Position numbers and translations under genes: made by a program. This document shows, piece after piece, positions 42,253-49,906 of a stretch of 64,000 nt of DNA (positions are counted from its first letter, which is position 1; the number at the start of each line of letters is the position of its first letter). A model generated the notes under the pieces. That model ran no database searches. It saw only the letters and a list, made by a program, of their open reading frames with translations, and had not been told where the DNA came from. Source of the DNA: Chryseobacterium sp. OSA05B (GTDB lineage Bacteria; Bacteroidota; Bacteroidia; Flavobacteriales; Weeksellaceae); NCBI RefSeq assembly GCF_019970065.1, contig NZ_JAHXYH010000001.1:558001-622000 (forward strand), written 5' to 3'.

Positions 42253-42744
42253 ATGGATACAACACTAATTAATATTCTCTGCCTTATTTTATTGTTTCTC
42301 GGATTACTGGGAACGTTCCTGCCTGTCCTTCCGGGGCTTTTATTAAGCATCTGCGGACTTCTGATTTATAAATTCGGGACCGATGCAGACCTGCCTATGA
42401 TTTATATCTGGGCATTTGGAATTCTGACGGCGATTTCTGCAGTTTTAAGTTATGTTATTCCTGCGAAAACAAACAGAAAATACGGAGGAACGCGTTGGGG
42501 AAGCATCGGATCTATTGTTGGAACGATTGTCGGGATTTTCATTCCAATTCCTTTGGGCTTTCTAATCGGAATGTTTGCTGGGGTATTTATCGGGGAACTT
42601 CTTCATGACAGCAAGGATATGAACAAAGCTTTACAATCGACTAAAGGAGCGTTTATCGGATTCATTTACGGAACAGGATTCAGTCTTGTGGTGGGTGTGG
42701 CAATGTTTTTGGTAGTAGTTCTGGATATGCTTGATGTTATTTAG
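42253..42744 (+). CDS. DUF456 domain-containing membrane protein
   Basis: The protein has 163 residues and four hydrophobic segments. The pattern GLLGTFLPVLPGLLLSICGLLIYKF, then YVIPAKTNRKYGGTRWGSIGSIVGTIVGIF and the glycine-rich GTGFSLVVGVAMFLVVV, is diagnostic of DUF456, a small inner-membrane family of unknown function. It lies divergent from the channel gene, followed by a short repeat and a lipoprotein gene. Confidence 0.9.
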   Translation: MDTTLINILCLILLFLGLLGTFLPVLPGLLLSICGLLIYKFGTDADLPMIYIWAFGILTAISAVLSYVIPAKTNRKYGGTRWGSIGSIVGTIVGIFIPIPLGFLIGMFAGVFIGELLHDSKDMNKALQSTKGAFIGFIYGTGFSLVVGVAMFLVVVLDMLDVI

Positions 42745-42746
42745 AT

Positions 42747-42812
42747 TGAGATTGGAAGCTGGAAAAGGGAGGATGGAAGTTTCCAGTCTCGTATCTTTAA
42801 CTCTATAAAAAA
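42747..42812. repeat. Short degenerate inverted repeat (gattggaagctggaaa / ttccagtctc)
   Basis: GAGATTGGAAGCTGGAAAAGG and, inverted, AGTTTCCAGTCTC form an imperfect hairpin in the gap between DUF456 and the lipoprotein gene. It is similar in style to other intergenic repeats here, but with a different word. Confidence 0.45.
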
Positions 42813-42819
42813 AGAAATT

Positions 42820-43335
42820 ATGTTTCACAAAGCCATCATATTCAGTCTGGGAATGATAACCTTAACGGGATGCAATGCCCAAAAGAAAACAAAAAAACCG
42901 GATTCAACTTCCGGAACTGCTGCCAACACCAGTGGTACGAAGTCTTCGGTACAAAAAGAAGGAGTCATCTACCTTAATCAGGGAGAAAATAAATTCCTGA
43001 AAGAATACGAAATGAATGTCACTTTTAAAGGCATTTCTGAGGACAGCCGCTGTCCTGAAGGCGTTAACTGCATCTGGGCAGGAGTTGCTGTAGCGCAGAT
43101 TGAAGTGATGGGAACCTATACAAGACCCACAGTATTGCTTCTTGCCTCTTCAGACAATGCAGGCAGAAATTATTACACGTCTGAAGAATTTAACGGATAT
43201 ACAATTTCCCTGGAAGAGATCACTCCTTTCCCAAAATCTGATGGCGGTGTCAAAGCGCTGGAAGGAAAATATAAAGTTGCCCTTACCATCAAAAAAACAG
43301 ACGTAGCTGCCAGCCCGGATCCTACCAGGAAATAG
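42820..43335 (+). CDS. Hypothetical lipoprotein
   Basis: The protein has 171 residues with a lipoprotein signal ending LTGC (Cys about residue 18) and a Lys/Ser/Thr-rich linker (about 20-48). The mature domain is beta-rich, with two cysteines (SRCPEGVNCIWAG) likely to form a disulfide and repeated strand patterns (YTISLEEITPFP, KYKVALTIKK). The pair RCPxxVxCIWAG is frequently seen in small Bacteroidota lipoproteins. No function is known. Its 3' end overlaps the convergent ung gene by 14 bp. Confidence 0.65.
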   Translation: MFHKAIIFSLGMITLTGCNAQKKTKKPDSTSGTAANTSGTKSSVQKEGVIYLNQGENKFLKEYEMNVTFKGISEDSRCPEGVNCIWAGVAVAQIEVMGTYTRPTVLLLASSDNAGRNYYTSEEFNGYTISLEEITPFPKSDGGVKALEGKYKVALTIKKTDVAASPDPTRK

Positions 43336-43963
43336 GCTTCTTTCCTTTTGAGATAAGATATTCATTGATCTTTGAGAAAGGCTTGCTTCCATAAAAACCT
43401 CTGTACACAGAAAACGGTGACGGGTGCGCCGATTTTAAAATAAAATGCTTGGCCGGATCAATGAGTTCGGCTTTTTTTTGTGCAAAAGCTCCCCAAAGAA
43501 CAAATACAACATTCTCTTTTTTATCTGAAATTTCCTTGATGACAAAATCTGTGAATTTTTCCCAGCCTAAATCTTTATGAGAGTTCGGTGTATGGGCACG
43601 AACCGTTAATGTAGCATTCAGTAATAAAACGCCTTGCTTTCCCCAGTCATCGAGTTCTTTTGACGTTCTTTCCACTCCTACATCATCCTTCAGTTCAGTG
43701 AAAATATTTTTAAGGGATGGCGGCGCTGTTACCTGCTCGGAAACGGAAAAGCACAAACCGTTGGCCTGAAAATCATTATGATAAGGATCCTGACCGATAA
43801 TCACGACCTCAACATCTTCAAAAGGTGTAATTTCCAGCGCTCTGAAGATTTGGTTTTTAGGTGGAAATACTTTGGTGGTGGCATATTCCTGTTTTACTTT
43901 TTCCCATAGGTTTGTAAAATAGGATGTACTTTTTATCGGGGCTAAAACTTCTGTCCAGGTCAT
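43322..43963 (-). CDS. ung: Uracil-DNA glycosylase, family 1
   Basis: The protein has 213 residues. The active-site motif VVIIGQDPYHNDFQANGLCFSV (GQDPYH, catalytic Asp about residue 64), the DNA-intercalating loop SAHPSPFSVYRGFYG, and VLLLNATLTV all fit family-1 Ung. It removes uracil from DNA in base-excision repair. The intercalation motif reads HPSPFS rather than the common HPSPLS, a minor change. Its 3' end overlaps the convergent lipoprotein gene by 14 bp. TATTTTTG on the minus strand lies upstream, giving a leader of about 37 nt. Confidence 0.96.
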   Translation of the reverse strand: MTWTEVLAPIKSTSYFTNLWEKVKQEYATTKVFPPKNQIFRALEITPFEDVEVVIIGQDPYHNDFQANGLCFSVSEQVTAPPSLKNIFTELKDDVGVERTSKELDDWGKQGVLLLNATLTVRAHTPNSHKDLGWEKFTDFVIKEISDKKENVVFVLWGAFAQKKAELIDPAKHFILKSAHPSPFSVYRGFYGSKPFSKINEYLISKGKKPISW

Positions 43964-44017
43964 GAGGTTGGTATGAAAAATGTGTTAATAGTACAAAAAT
44001 ATCTTTTAATTACTGGA

Positions 44018-44085
44018 TGACCAAATTGGATGATGTGATGATTGGATAATGCGCTAATGTGATGATGAGAAAATCAGTAACCACA
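44018..44085. repeat. Degenerate repeat (ggatgatgtgatgattggat family)
   Basis: The gap between ung and the GNAT gene carries GGATGACCAAATTGGATGATG, TGATGATTGGATAATG and GATGATGAG words. It is the same family as 25417-25494. Confidence 0.5.
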
Positions 44086-44091
44086 GTTTTA

Positions 44092-44598
44092 TTATTTTTT
44101 ATGTAAACTAAAAACAATATTATCAGGAAAACCTTCATCTGTTCTCCCCTCTTCCAAAATAAAATGGTGTTTCAGTAGTAATTTTTGGGAAGCTTCATTG
44201 AGTTTATTTGTGAAGGCTAAAATTTCGCGTAAATTTAATTCATTAAATCCAAAATGTAGAACTGAATCTACTGCTTCGGACATAATTCCTTTCCTGTGAT
44301 AATCGGGTAACAATTCATAACCCATTTCAGCCGTTTTACGGTCCTCAGAAAATTTCCAGAGACAAATGGTTCCGATAAGATTGGTTTGACCTTTATAAGA
44401 GATTCCAAAGAAAATGATCTCCTTACTTTGAGTTCTTCGTTTAATACTTAAAATAAATTCCAGCGCATCGTAATTGGATTTTGGAGAAATCCGCTTTACA
44501 AATTTATTGATCTCCGGATTGCTTCGGATCTTTAAAATATCGTCAACATGAATTTCACTGATTTCACTCAGAATAAATTGTTCGGTTTCCAGTTTCAT
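44092..44598 (-). CDS. GNAT family N-acetyltransferase (RimJ/RimL-like)
   Basis: The protein has 168 residues with an acetyltransferase fold: N-terminal LSEISEIHVDDILKIRSNPE, the acetyl-CoA P-loop region AEMGYELLPDYHRKGIMSEAVD (Q/RxxGxxx type, about 90-111) and LREILAFTNKLNEASQKLLLKHHF, typical of ribosomal-protein-alanine acetyltransferase-like GNATs. The target is unknown. A TAAATTTG -7 box lies 4 nt before the ATG, so the mRNA may be leaderless. It is divergent from the MutS2 gene. Confidence 0.87.
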   Translation of the reverse strand: MKLETEQFILSEISEIHVDDILKIRSNPEINKFVKRISPKSNYDALEFILSIKRRTQSKEIIFFGISYKGQTNLIGTICLWKFSEDRKTAEMGYELLPDYHRKGIMSEAVDSVLHFGFNELNLREILAFTNKLNEASQKLLLKHHFILEEGRTDEGFPDNIVFSLHKK

Positions 44599-44602
44599 CT
44601 TC

Positions 44603-44610
44603 CAAATTTA
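44603..44610 (-). promoter_or_regulatory. -7 box (TAAATTTG) of the GNAT gene
   Basis: The minus strand TAAATTTG ends 4 nt before the ATG at 44598. No -33 TTG at standard spacing. Confidence 0.5.
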
Positions 44611-44685
44611 CTAAAATGAATGCATTACCCTGTTTACAAATGCTCAAATTAATTGATTTTCAAATTAAGATTCACATTTTCTCAC

Positions 44686-44693
44686 TAAATTTG
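44686..44693 (+). promoter_or_regulatory. -7 box (TAAATTTG) of the MutS2 gene
   Basis: TAAATTTG at 44686-44693 ends 4 nt before the GTG at 44698, the only start available at the position expected for the protein (VYINKEDLNELEFPQ). Confidence 0.5.
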
Positions 44694-44697
44694 CACT

Positions 44698-46845
44698 GTG
44701 TATATAAATAAAGAAGATTTAAACGAATTAGAGTTTCCGCAATTGCTCGCGGAAATCTCTCCATTTGCGTATTCTCCGAAAACGAGAGAAAAAATTCTTC
44801 AACTTCGTCCGATGGAAATTGACGAGGCGGAACTTTTACTGAAAAAAACGTCGGAATATCTTTCGAGTTTTGAAAGTTCAAATGCAATTCCGTTCGATGA
44901 GTATGAAGATATCGAAAGTGAGCTGAAAGTGATGCTGATTGAGAATTACCGTCTGGAAAACAGTGCTTTCATCAAAATTAAAACTTTAACTGAACAGATA
45001 GGAAAACTACAGAAGTTTTTCCCAACCATGCCTGATACCTTCCCTACTTTGATAGGCGATGTTTCTGTGCTGGAGTTTAAAAAAGAGATCATTGATAAGG
45101 TAGATAAGGTCTTTAACCGATTCGGAGAAGTGAAAAGTGACGCCTCTCCTATTCTGAAAGAACTTAGGGCTGAAATCCAGATCGCTAAGAAAGCGATTCA
45201 GGAAAATTTCAACCGTGCGCTGTTCAATTACGGACAAAGTGAATTTCTCGATGATATCCGGGAAACGATTATTGAAGATATGAGGGTTTTAGCTGTAAAA
45301 TCCGGGTTCAAAAAAAGGGTTGCGGGAAGGGTATTAGGAATTTCAAAGACAGGTTCTATTACCTATATGCAGCCAGACAGTGTGGTAAAACATTACTTCA
45401 AGCTGAAGGAAAGTGAAGAGGAAGAGAAAAAAGAAATAGATAAAATACTCCGAAAACTCACTGCTGAACTGGCAGAATTCCAACCTCAGCTATGGCAATA
45501 CCAGGCTTATATTTTTGATCTTGACCTGACGAGAGCTAAAGCAAAATTTGCAGAACAGGTGAACGGAATTCTTCCAAAGATCAACCGTCACAGAACGCTA
45601 AAACTGAAAGATGCTTTCCATCCGCTTTTATGGCTAAGAAATAAAGCAGAAAACAAAACGATTCACTCACAGAGCCTGTCATTGACAGATCACAACAGAA
45701 TCATCTGTATTTCCGGACCGAATGCAGGAGGAAAATCCATTACCCTGAAAACAGTCGGACTGCTTCAGCTGATGATCCAGACTGGAATTTTGGTGCCTGT
45801 ACATCCAAAATCTGAAATGTTCTTTTTTGAAAAGATCATGACTGATATTGGTGATAATCAATCTATTGAAAACCATTTATCTACGTATTCATCAAGGCTT
45901 AAGAAAATGTCCGGGATCATTCGTGAGGCTGATGCCAATACTTTGCTTCTTATTGATGAATTCGGGACTGGATCTGATCCTGAGCTTGGAGGTGCGCTGG
46001 CCGAAAGTTTCATGGAGTATTTCTATGATAAAAAAAGTTTTGCCATCATTACGACTCACTATACGAATATCAAACTGGTGATTGAACAGCTTCCGAACGC
46101 CGAAAATGCCGCAATGCTTTTCGATGAAGAAACGCTGGAACCTATGTATAAACTTGAAGTGGGACAGGCAGGCAGTTCATTTACTTTTGAAGTAGCAGAG
46201 AAGAACAGAATCCCGAGATTCATTATTCATGCAGCCAAAAAGAAGGTAGAGCACGATATTGTTAATCTTGATAAAACGATTGTCAAGCTACAGCAGGAAA
46301 AATTTGAAGTTGAAAAACTGAAAACCGATCTTGCCGAAAGGAAAGAATCCGTAGAAGACAAACGTGACAACCTTCAAAAACTAAATGAACAGCTGCAACA
46401 GAAACTGTTCAATTTCCAAAAACTGTATGAAGAGGAACACCGTAAGCTTCAGTTTGGAAATAAAATTGAAACTTTTATCGACAGTTATGTAAAAGGAAAG
46501 TCAAGAAAAGATGTGGTCAAAGATTTTGTAAAGATTCTTGAACAGGAAAAATTCAGAAAAATAGGCGCTGATAAAGATGAAACCAAACGTCTTCAGGTGG
46601 TTAAAAGAAAAATCACCCAACAGCTTAAAAAGGAAGATGTGATTGAAAAAATCGCTGAAACCAATGAAAAACTAGAAGAAAAACGCAAAACCGATCGTGC
46701 AGTGTGGATGAAAGAAGGACAGCGTGTCCGTATTCCGGGAAGCACCAGCGTAGGAACCATCGAAAAAATCTCCAAAAATAAAGTGACGGTGAATTATGGT
46801 AGTTTTAAGACTACGATTAATGCGGATGAATTGGAGAGGATTTGA
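44698..46845 (+). CDS. mutS2: MutS2-like DNA/ribosome-associated ATPase without Smr domain
   Basis: The protein has 715 residues and starts at GTG. The N-terminal helical region (FPQLLAEISPFAYSPKTREKI, then AFIKIKTL) is followed by the clamp/lever helices, the MutS ATPase domain with Walker A ISGPNAGGKSITLKT (about 338-352), Walker B LLIDEFGTGSDPELGG (about 418) and ITTHYTNIK, a long coiled coil (about 520-615), and a C-terminal small beta domain (GQRVRIPGSTSVGTIEKISKNKVTVNYG). The C-terminal Smr nuclease domain of B. subtilis MutS2 is not visible. Known MutS2 proteins act in recombination suppression or rescue of collided ribosomes. Confidence 0.9.
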   Translation: MYINKEDLNELEFPQLLAEISPFAYSPKTREKILQLRPMEIDEAELLLKKTSEYLSSFESSNAIPFDEYEDIESELKVMLIENYRLENSAFIKIKTLTEQIGKLQKFFPTMPDTFPTLIGDVSVLEFKKEIIDKVDKVFNRFGEVKSDASPILKELRAEIQIAKKAIQENFNRALFNYGQSEFLDDIRETIIEDMRVLAVKSGFKKRVAGRVLGISKTGSITYMQPDSVVKHYFKLKESEEEEKKEIDKILRKLTAELAEFQPQLWQYQAYIFDLDLTRAKAKFAEQVNGILPKINRHRTLKLKDAFHPLLWLRNKAENKTIHSQSLSLTDHNRIICISGPNAGGKSITLKTVGLLQLMIQTGILVPVHPKSEMFFFEKIMTDIGDNQSIENHLSTYSSRLKKMSGIIREADANTLLLIDEFGTGSDPELGGALAESFMEYFYDKKSFAIITTHYTNIKLVIEQLPNAENAAMLFDEETLEPMYKLEVGQAGSSFTFEVAEKNRIPRFIIHAAKKKVEHDIVNLDKTIVKLQQEKFEVEKLKTDLAERKESVEDKRDNLQKLNEQLQQKLFNFQKLYEEEHRKLQFGNKIETFIDSYVKGKSRKDVVKDFVKILEQEKFRKIGADKDETKRLQVVKRKITQQLKKEDVIEKIAETNEKLEEKRKTDRAVWMKEGQRVRIPGSTSVGTIEKISKNKVTVNYGSFKTTINADELERI

Positions 46846-46932
46846 TGGGGTGATTCGGTAATGAGATGATTTGATGATGATAGGTTGAGGATTTACTTTT
46901 TTGTGGATTTTACGACTTTTACCTTTATAAAA

Positions 46933-46961
46933 AAATAGCGCTGAAAAATCCAGCGCTATTT
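46933..46961. terminator. Bidirectional rho-independent terminator
   Basis: An 11-bp stem (AAATAGCGCTG at 46933-46943 and CAGCGCTATTT at 46951-46961) with a 7-nt loop and A/T runs on both sides lies between the convergent MutS2 and T9SS-protein genes. Confidence 0.88.
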
Positions 46962-46981
46962 TATTTTTATTTACTTCTCAT

Positions 46982-48049
46982 TTATTTTTTGATGAATTTC
47001 ACACGGGTTGTATTTTCTTTATTTTTAAGCTGAATAAAGTAAATTCCTTTAGCAAGATGACGAATATCTACCGTATTCTCAGATGTTCTGCCCTCTCCTG
47101 TTTTTTGACCTGAAGCTGAAAAAATCTCATAGTCCATGTCTGATGACAGTCCTGAAATATGTAAAACCTCCGAAGCTGGATTTGGATAGATGCTGATTTC
47201 TTTGGATTTTGAAATTTCATCTACAGCCAAGGTCTGATTCACAAAAGTAACGCCGTAATCTTCCACTTCACCGTAAGTAAATGTTCCGCATGAACCTGTC
47301 GGCACTGTTTGGCTGGTCATTACCCTCATAGTGGTTCCGCATTGGGATGCCGTTACGAAAGGAGGAACACTGAATGTAGATGTTTTTGGAGCCGTGGAAT
47401 TGACAGATCCGGACATCATCATTTCGCTAGATTCAAAAACTCCATTAGAATTAAAATCAATCCAGGCTCTTACATAGACTGTTCCCGGTGTACCTGCCCA
47501 GTTTTGTTCTACTGACAGGACATTATTTGTGGTTCCTATACCAAGCTGGATGCGACGTGTCAAATCAAGACGATAATCTGTGTAATTGGAAGCTCCTGAA
47601 GCGCTCACCATCTGTGGAAGTCCTGTGGACGGAGTCATCATCACTTTTGACAAATGCATCATAGTCTCGTCTACAGATCCGGCCTGACAGTAATTCAACT
47701 GGGTATAAAACGTCACAGGAGCAGATATATCTCCTGAAACATTGTCTGTCACCTGAACAACATAGCCGGTACAAGGGGTTAATCCGGAAAGATTACATGC
47801 AGTCCCGGCTGAAACAACAACCGCTACCCATGCTCCACCACTTAGCGGTCTGAATCTTACTGTATAGCCATTGGATCCCGGTACAGGATCCCATGTAACA
47901 TCAGCTGAAGTGGGATTAATATTAGAAACGGTTACATTGGCTGGAGCCGTGAACATTTTTTTTGTTAGAAGGTTTTCCTTGTGATGGGCAGCCTGAAACT
48001 GTGGTGCTCCTGTTAAAAACAAAAGCATAAAGAATAGATTTCTTGTCAT
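46982..48049 (-). CDS. Secreted fibronectin III / GEVED domain protein with T9SS sorting domain
   Basis: The protein has 355 residues: a signal peptide (RNLFFMLLFLTGAPQFQA), a fibronectin type III domain (about 35-115: NPTSADVTWDPVPGSNGYTVRF), a GEVED-type calcium-binding-like domain (about 135-275, ending CGTFTYGEVEDYGVTF) and a type IX C-terminal sorting domain (ISIYPNPASEVLHISG ... GIYFIQLKNKENTTRVKFIKK). It should be exported and anchored or released at the cell surface. Such proteins often serve in adhesion. Function is unknown; the domain order itself is common in Flavobacteriia. Confidence 0.9.
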   Translation of the reverse strand: MTRNLFFMLLFLTGAPQFQAAHHKENLLTKKMFTAPANVTVSNINPTSADVTWDPVPGSNGYTVRFRPLSGGAWVAVVVSAGTACNLSGLTPCTGYVVQVTDNVSGDISAPVTFYTQLNYCQAGSVDETMMHLSKVMMTPSTGLPQMVSASGASNYTDYRLDLTRRIQLGIGTTNNVLSVEQNWAGTPGTVYVRAWIDFNSNGVFESSEMMMSGSVNSTAPKTSTFSVPPFVTASQCGTTMRVMTSQTVPTGSCGTFTYGEVEDYGVTFVNQTLAVDEISKSKEISIYPNPASEVLHISGLSSDMDYEIFSASGQKTGEGRTSENTVDIRHLAKGIYFIQLKNKENTTRVKFIKK

Positions 48050-48254
48050 ATTGATTGGGTTATTAATTTTCAGTGGAAAAATAATTTAAATTATCTACAT
48101 ATCATTATATTTTCATTGATAAATATTACATTTTTATCGCATTTCTGTAAAAACACCTAAGTATTATTTGATCAGAAAATAGTTTTCTGAAAACATATTG
48201 ATCATTTTAATCAAATCCTGTCATATTTTACTGATTCAAAAAACATTTAATTTA
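48050..48254. promoter_or_regulatory. AT-rich divergent promoter region
   Basis: AT-rich gap between the divergent T9SS-protein and SH3-like genes. The plus-strand -7 box TATATTTG (48255-48262) of the SH3-like gene lies at its right end, 22 nt before the ATG at 48285. No RNA gene or repeat is evident. Confidence 0.45.
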
Positions 48255-48284
48255 TATATTTGAGGGATCAAAAAATTTCATCAG

Positions 48285-49082
48285 ATGATTTCCGTAAACA
48301 GAGCATTGTACCTCTCCGCTTTCAGTCTATTTTCTTTAGCATTTGTCAAAGGGCAGAATAAAGTTCCTTTCGGTGTTGTAAAAGCTGAGGAAGGCTACGC
48401 CAATGTGCGTGTGCACAAGGATAACTACAGAAAAATCGTGGACAAAATCCGTATGCGTAAAGGGGATGTATTTGTTTATGTAAAACCTGCTCCGGGAGAA
48501 ACGGAATGGATTTGGATCAAATATCCGGAAAAACAGGATGACGAAAAACCTTTTGTAAGATATGAGACTCTTGAGAAGGAAGGTATGGTAAACAAAGAGC
48601 GTATTGCTTTCATCGACCAGCTCCCTCAATTTACGCCCTCTAAATCCAAAAACGGAAAATCGCTTATTTTTACCGATAACAGCAATCCCAAAATCCCTAC
48701 CTCCCAAAGAACCAAAGTGGTAATCGATGTTTACCCTTCGAATGCGAGTTACAGAAAGCAGGAAAAAGATGCAGACGGAAAAATCCTTACCATCGATAAA
48801 ATAAAACCATGGGGAATTAAGGATGCACTTCCTGAAGGCATGACGGAGATTAAATCGATTCGTGTACAACAGCCGGGCAGAGGTTCTGTTTTTGTAAGGG
48901 AAGCTATTAAAAATATGTTCCAGCCTACTATGGATTTCAATAATGTCGGAGTAACCGCTCTTGACAATGATCACATCTACCTTTATATGATCAATGGCTC
49001 CGGTGAGAACAGGTATGTCACGCTTTGGGCCATCAAGGAAGGAAGGGTGATGAGCCAGATTATTTACAATAATCCGGAATAA
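48285..49082 (+). CDS. Secreted SH3-like protein, distant paralogue of 882-1592
   Basis: The protein has 265 residues. A signal peptide (RALYLSAFSLFSLAFVKGQ) precedes an SH3-like region (EEGYANVRVHKDNYRKIVDKIRMRKGDVFVYV, then a W pair EWIWIKYPE). The middle is unrecognised and the C-terminal unit (HIYLYMINGSGENRYVTLWAIKEGRV) parallels the end of the protein at 882-1592. Both are exported and similar in length, which supports a small family. The gene has a -7 box TATATTTG upstream. It is followed after 67 bp by the cobalamin riboswitch, which has its own -7 box. Confidence 0.7.
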   Translation: MISVNRALYLSAFSLFSLAFVKGQNKVPFGVVKAEEGYANVRVHKDNYRKIVDKIRMRKGDVFVYVKPAPGETEWIWIKYPEKQDDEKPFVRYETLEKEGMVNKERIAFIDQLPQFTPSKSKNGKSLIFTDNSNPKIPTSQRTKVVIDVYPSNASYRKQEKDADGKILTIDKIKPWGIKDALPEGMTEIKSIRVQQPGRGSVFVREAIKNMFQPTMDFNNVGVTALDNDHIYLYMINGSGENRYVTLWAIKEGRVMSQIIYNNPE

Positions 49083-49107
49083 TTACCTTTTTTCGCTGTA
49101 ATATTCT

Positions 49108-49115
49108 TATTTTTG
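49108..49115 (+). promoter_or_regulatory. -7 box (TATTTTTG) upstream of the cobalamin riboswitch
   Basis: TATTTTTG matches TAnnTTTG and lies about 35 nt before the first conserved riboswitch bases. No -33 TTG at the standard spacing. Confidence 0.45.
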
Positions 49116-49149
49116 CCATGAAAAAGTTTAACGCTTATTCATCACAGAA

Positions 49150-49300
49150 ACTGGTTCTGCTTAACGCAGATTAAAAGGGAACCGTGTGAAAATCACGGAC
49201 TGTCGCGCAACTGTAAGTAACTGAAGTCTTTATCAAGAATCCACTGTGCAGGGCACGGGAAGGAGATAAAAGATGTTACAAGTCAGGAGACCTGCCTATT
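49150..49300 (+). ncRNA. Cobalamin riboswitch
   Basis: The aptamer is recognised by its conserved pieces in order: GGTTCTGC with a P-stem partner, AAAAGGGAACCGTGTGAAAA, the core CGGACTGTCGCGCAACTGTAAG, CCACTGTGCAGGGCACGGGAAGG and the box AAGTCAGGAGACCTGCC. Spacing agrees with the B12 class-I type. In Bacteroidota this element normally precedes a TonB-dependent B12 receptor or cobalamin biosynthesis genes; here the next gene is a hotdog thioesterase 128 bp away. A small hairpin (CAGGAAT / ATTCCTG at 49353-49373) lies between them and might act as expression platform. Confidence 0.9.
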
Positions 49301-49428
49301 TCTTTAAACAAAAAACTTTCGCGATTTGAAGTTTATTGATTTGATGGACTGCTTCAGGAATTCCTTTGATTCCTGTCATTGCTCTGTTATTTTGATCTAT
49401 TTCATTTCGCATTAATTAATAATGAAAT

Positions 49429-49812
49429 ATGACTACAGAAGAAAGAATTGCAGCATCCGAAACCAGAATTTTTAAAGCGGTTTTCCCCAACACGACCAAT
49501 CATTACGATACTCTTTTCGGAGGTACGGCCATGCAGCTGATGGATGAAGTAGCTTTTATCACCGCCACCCGTTTTGCGAGAAAGAGAGTGGTCACCGTAA
49601 GCAGCGATAAAATCGATTTTAAAAAGCCCATTCCGGCCGGAACTATTGTAGAACTGATCGGGAAGGTTTCCTATGTTGGAAAAACCAGTATGAAAGTAAA
49701 TGTAGAAATCTACACGGAACAGATGTACTCTTATGAGAGAGAAAGAGCCATTGTAGGTGATTTTACTTTTGTGGCGATTGATGAATCTAAGAAACCAATC
49801 AGAATACTATAA
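49429..49812 (+). CDS. Acyl-CoA thioesterase (hotdog fold, YciA/BACH-like)
   Basis: The protein has 127 residues with a single hotdog domain. FPNTTNHYDTLFGGTAMQLMDEVAFITATRFA (about 19-50) holds the catalytic Asp/Asn region of YciA/acyl-CoA hydrolases (NHYDTLFGG...MDE), and VVTVSSDKIDFKKPIPAG and KVSYVGKTSMKVNVEIYTE follow as in the family. It hydrolyses acyl-CoA to free fatty acid and CoA. It lies downstream of a cobalamin riboswitch, which is unexpected for such a gene, and is followed by a GC-rich perfect hairpin at 49819-49851. Confidence 0.9.
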   Translation: MTTEERIAASETRIFKAVFPNTTNHYDTLFGGTAMQLMDEVAFITATRFARKRVVTVSSDKIDFKKPIPAGTIVELIGKVSYVGKTSMKVNVEIYTEQMYSYERERAIVGDFTFVAIDESKKPIRIL

Positions 49813-49818
49813 TTGATG

Positions 49819-49851
49819 AGTTTCTGGGCGGCCTGCGGCCGCCCAGAAACT
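49819..49851. repeat. Perfect 15-bp GC-rich inverted repeat (possible terminator)
   Basis: The left arm AGTTTCTGGGCGGCC (49819-49833), a 3-nt loop TGC, and the right arm GGCCGCCCAGAAACT (49837-49851) pair perfectly. The block is very GC-rich compared with its surroundings and contains a NotI-type GCGGCCGC core. No T run follows, so it is not a classical rho-independent terminator. It lies 7 bp after the thioesterase stop codon. Confidence 0.75.
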
Positions 49852-49906
49852 ATCTATACTCTGCAAAACAGCAATTTAAAAATCTTTATTTTGCTTTTCA
49901 ATCTAT

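Noticed and set aside
48336..48974. 212-residue ORF on the minus strand
   Set aside because: It lies antisense within the secreted SH3-like gene, which has a signal peptide and a promoter; it is a shadow frame.
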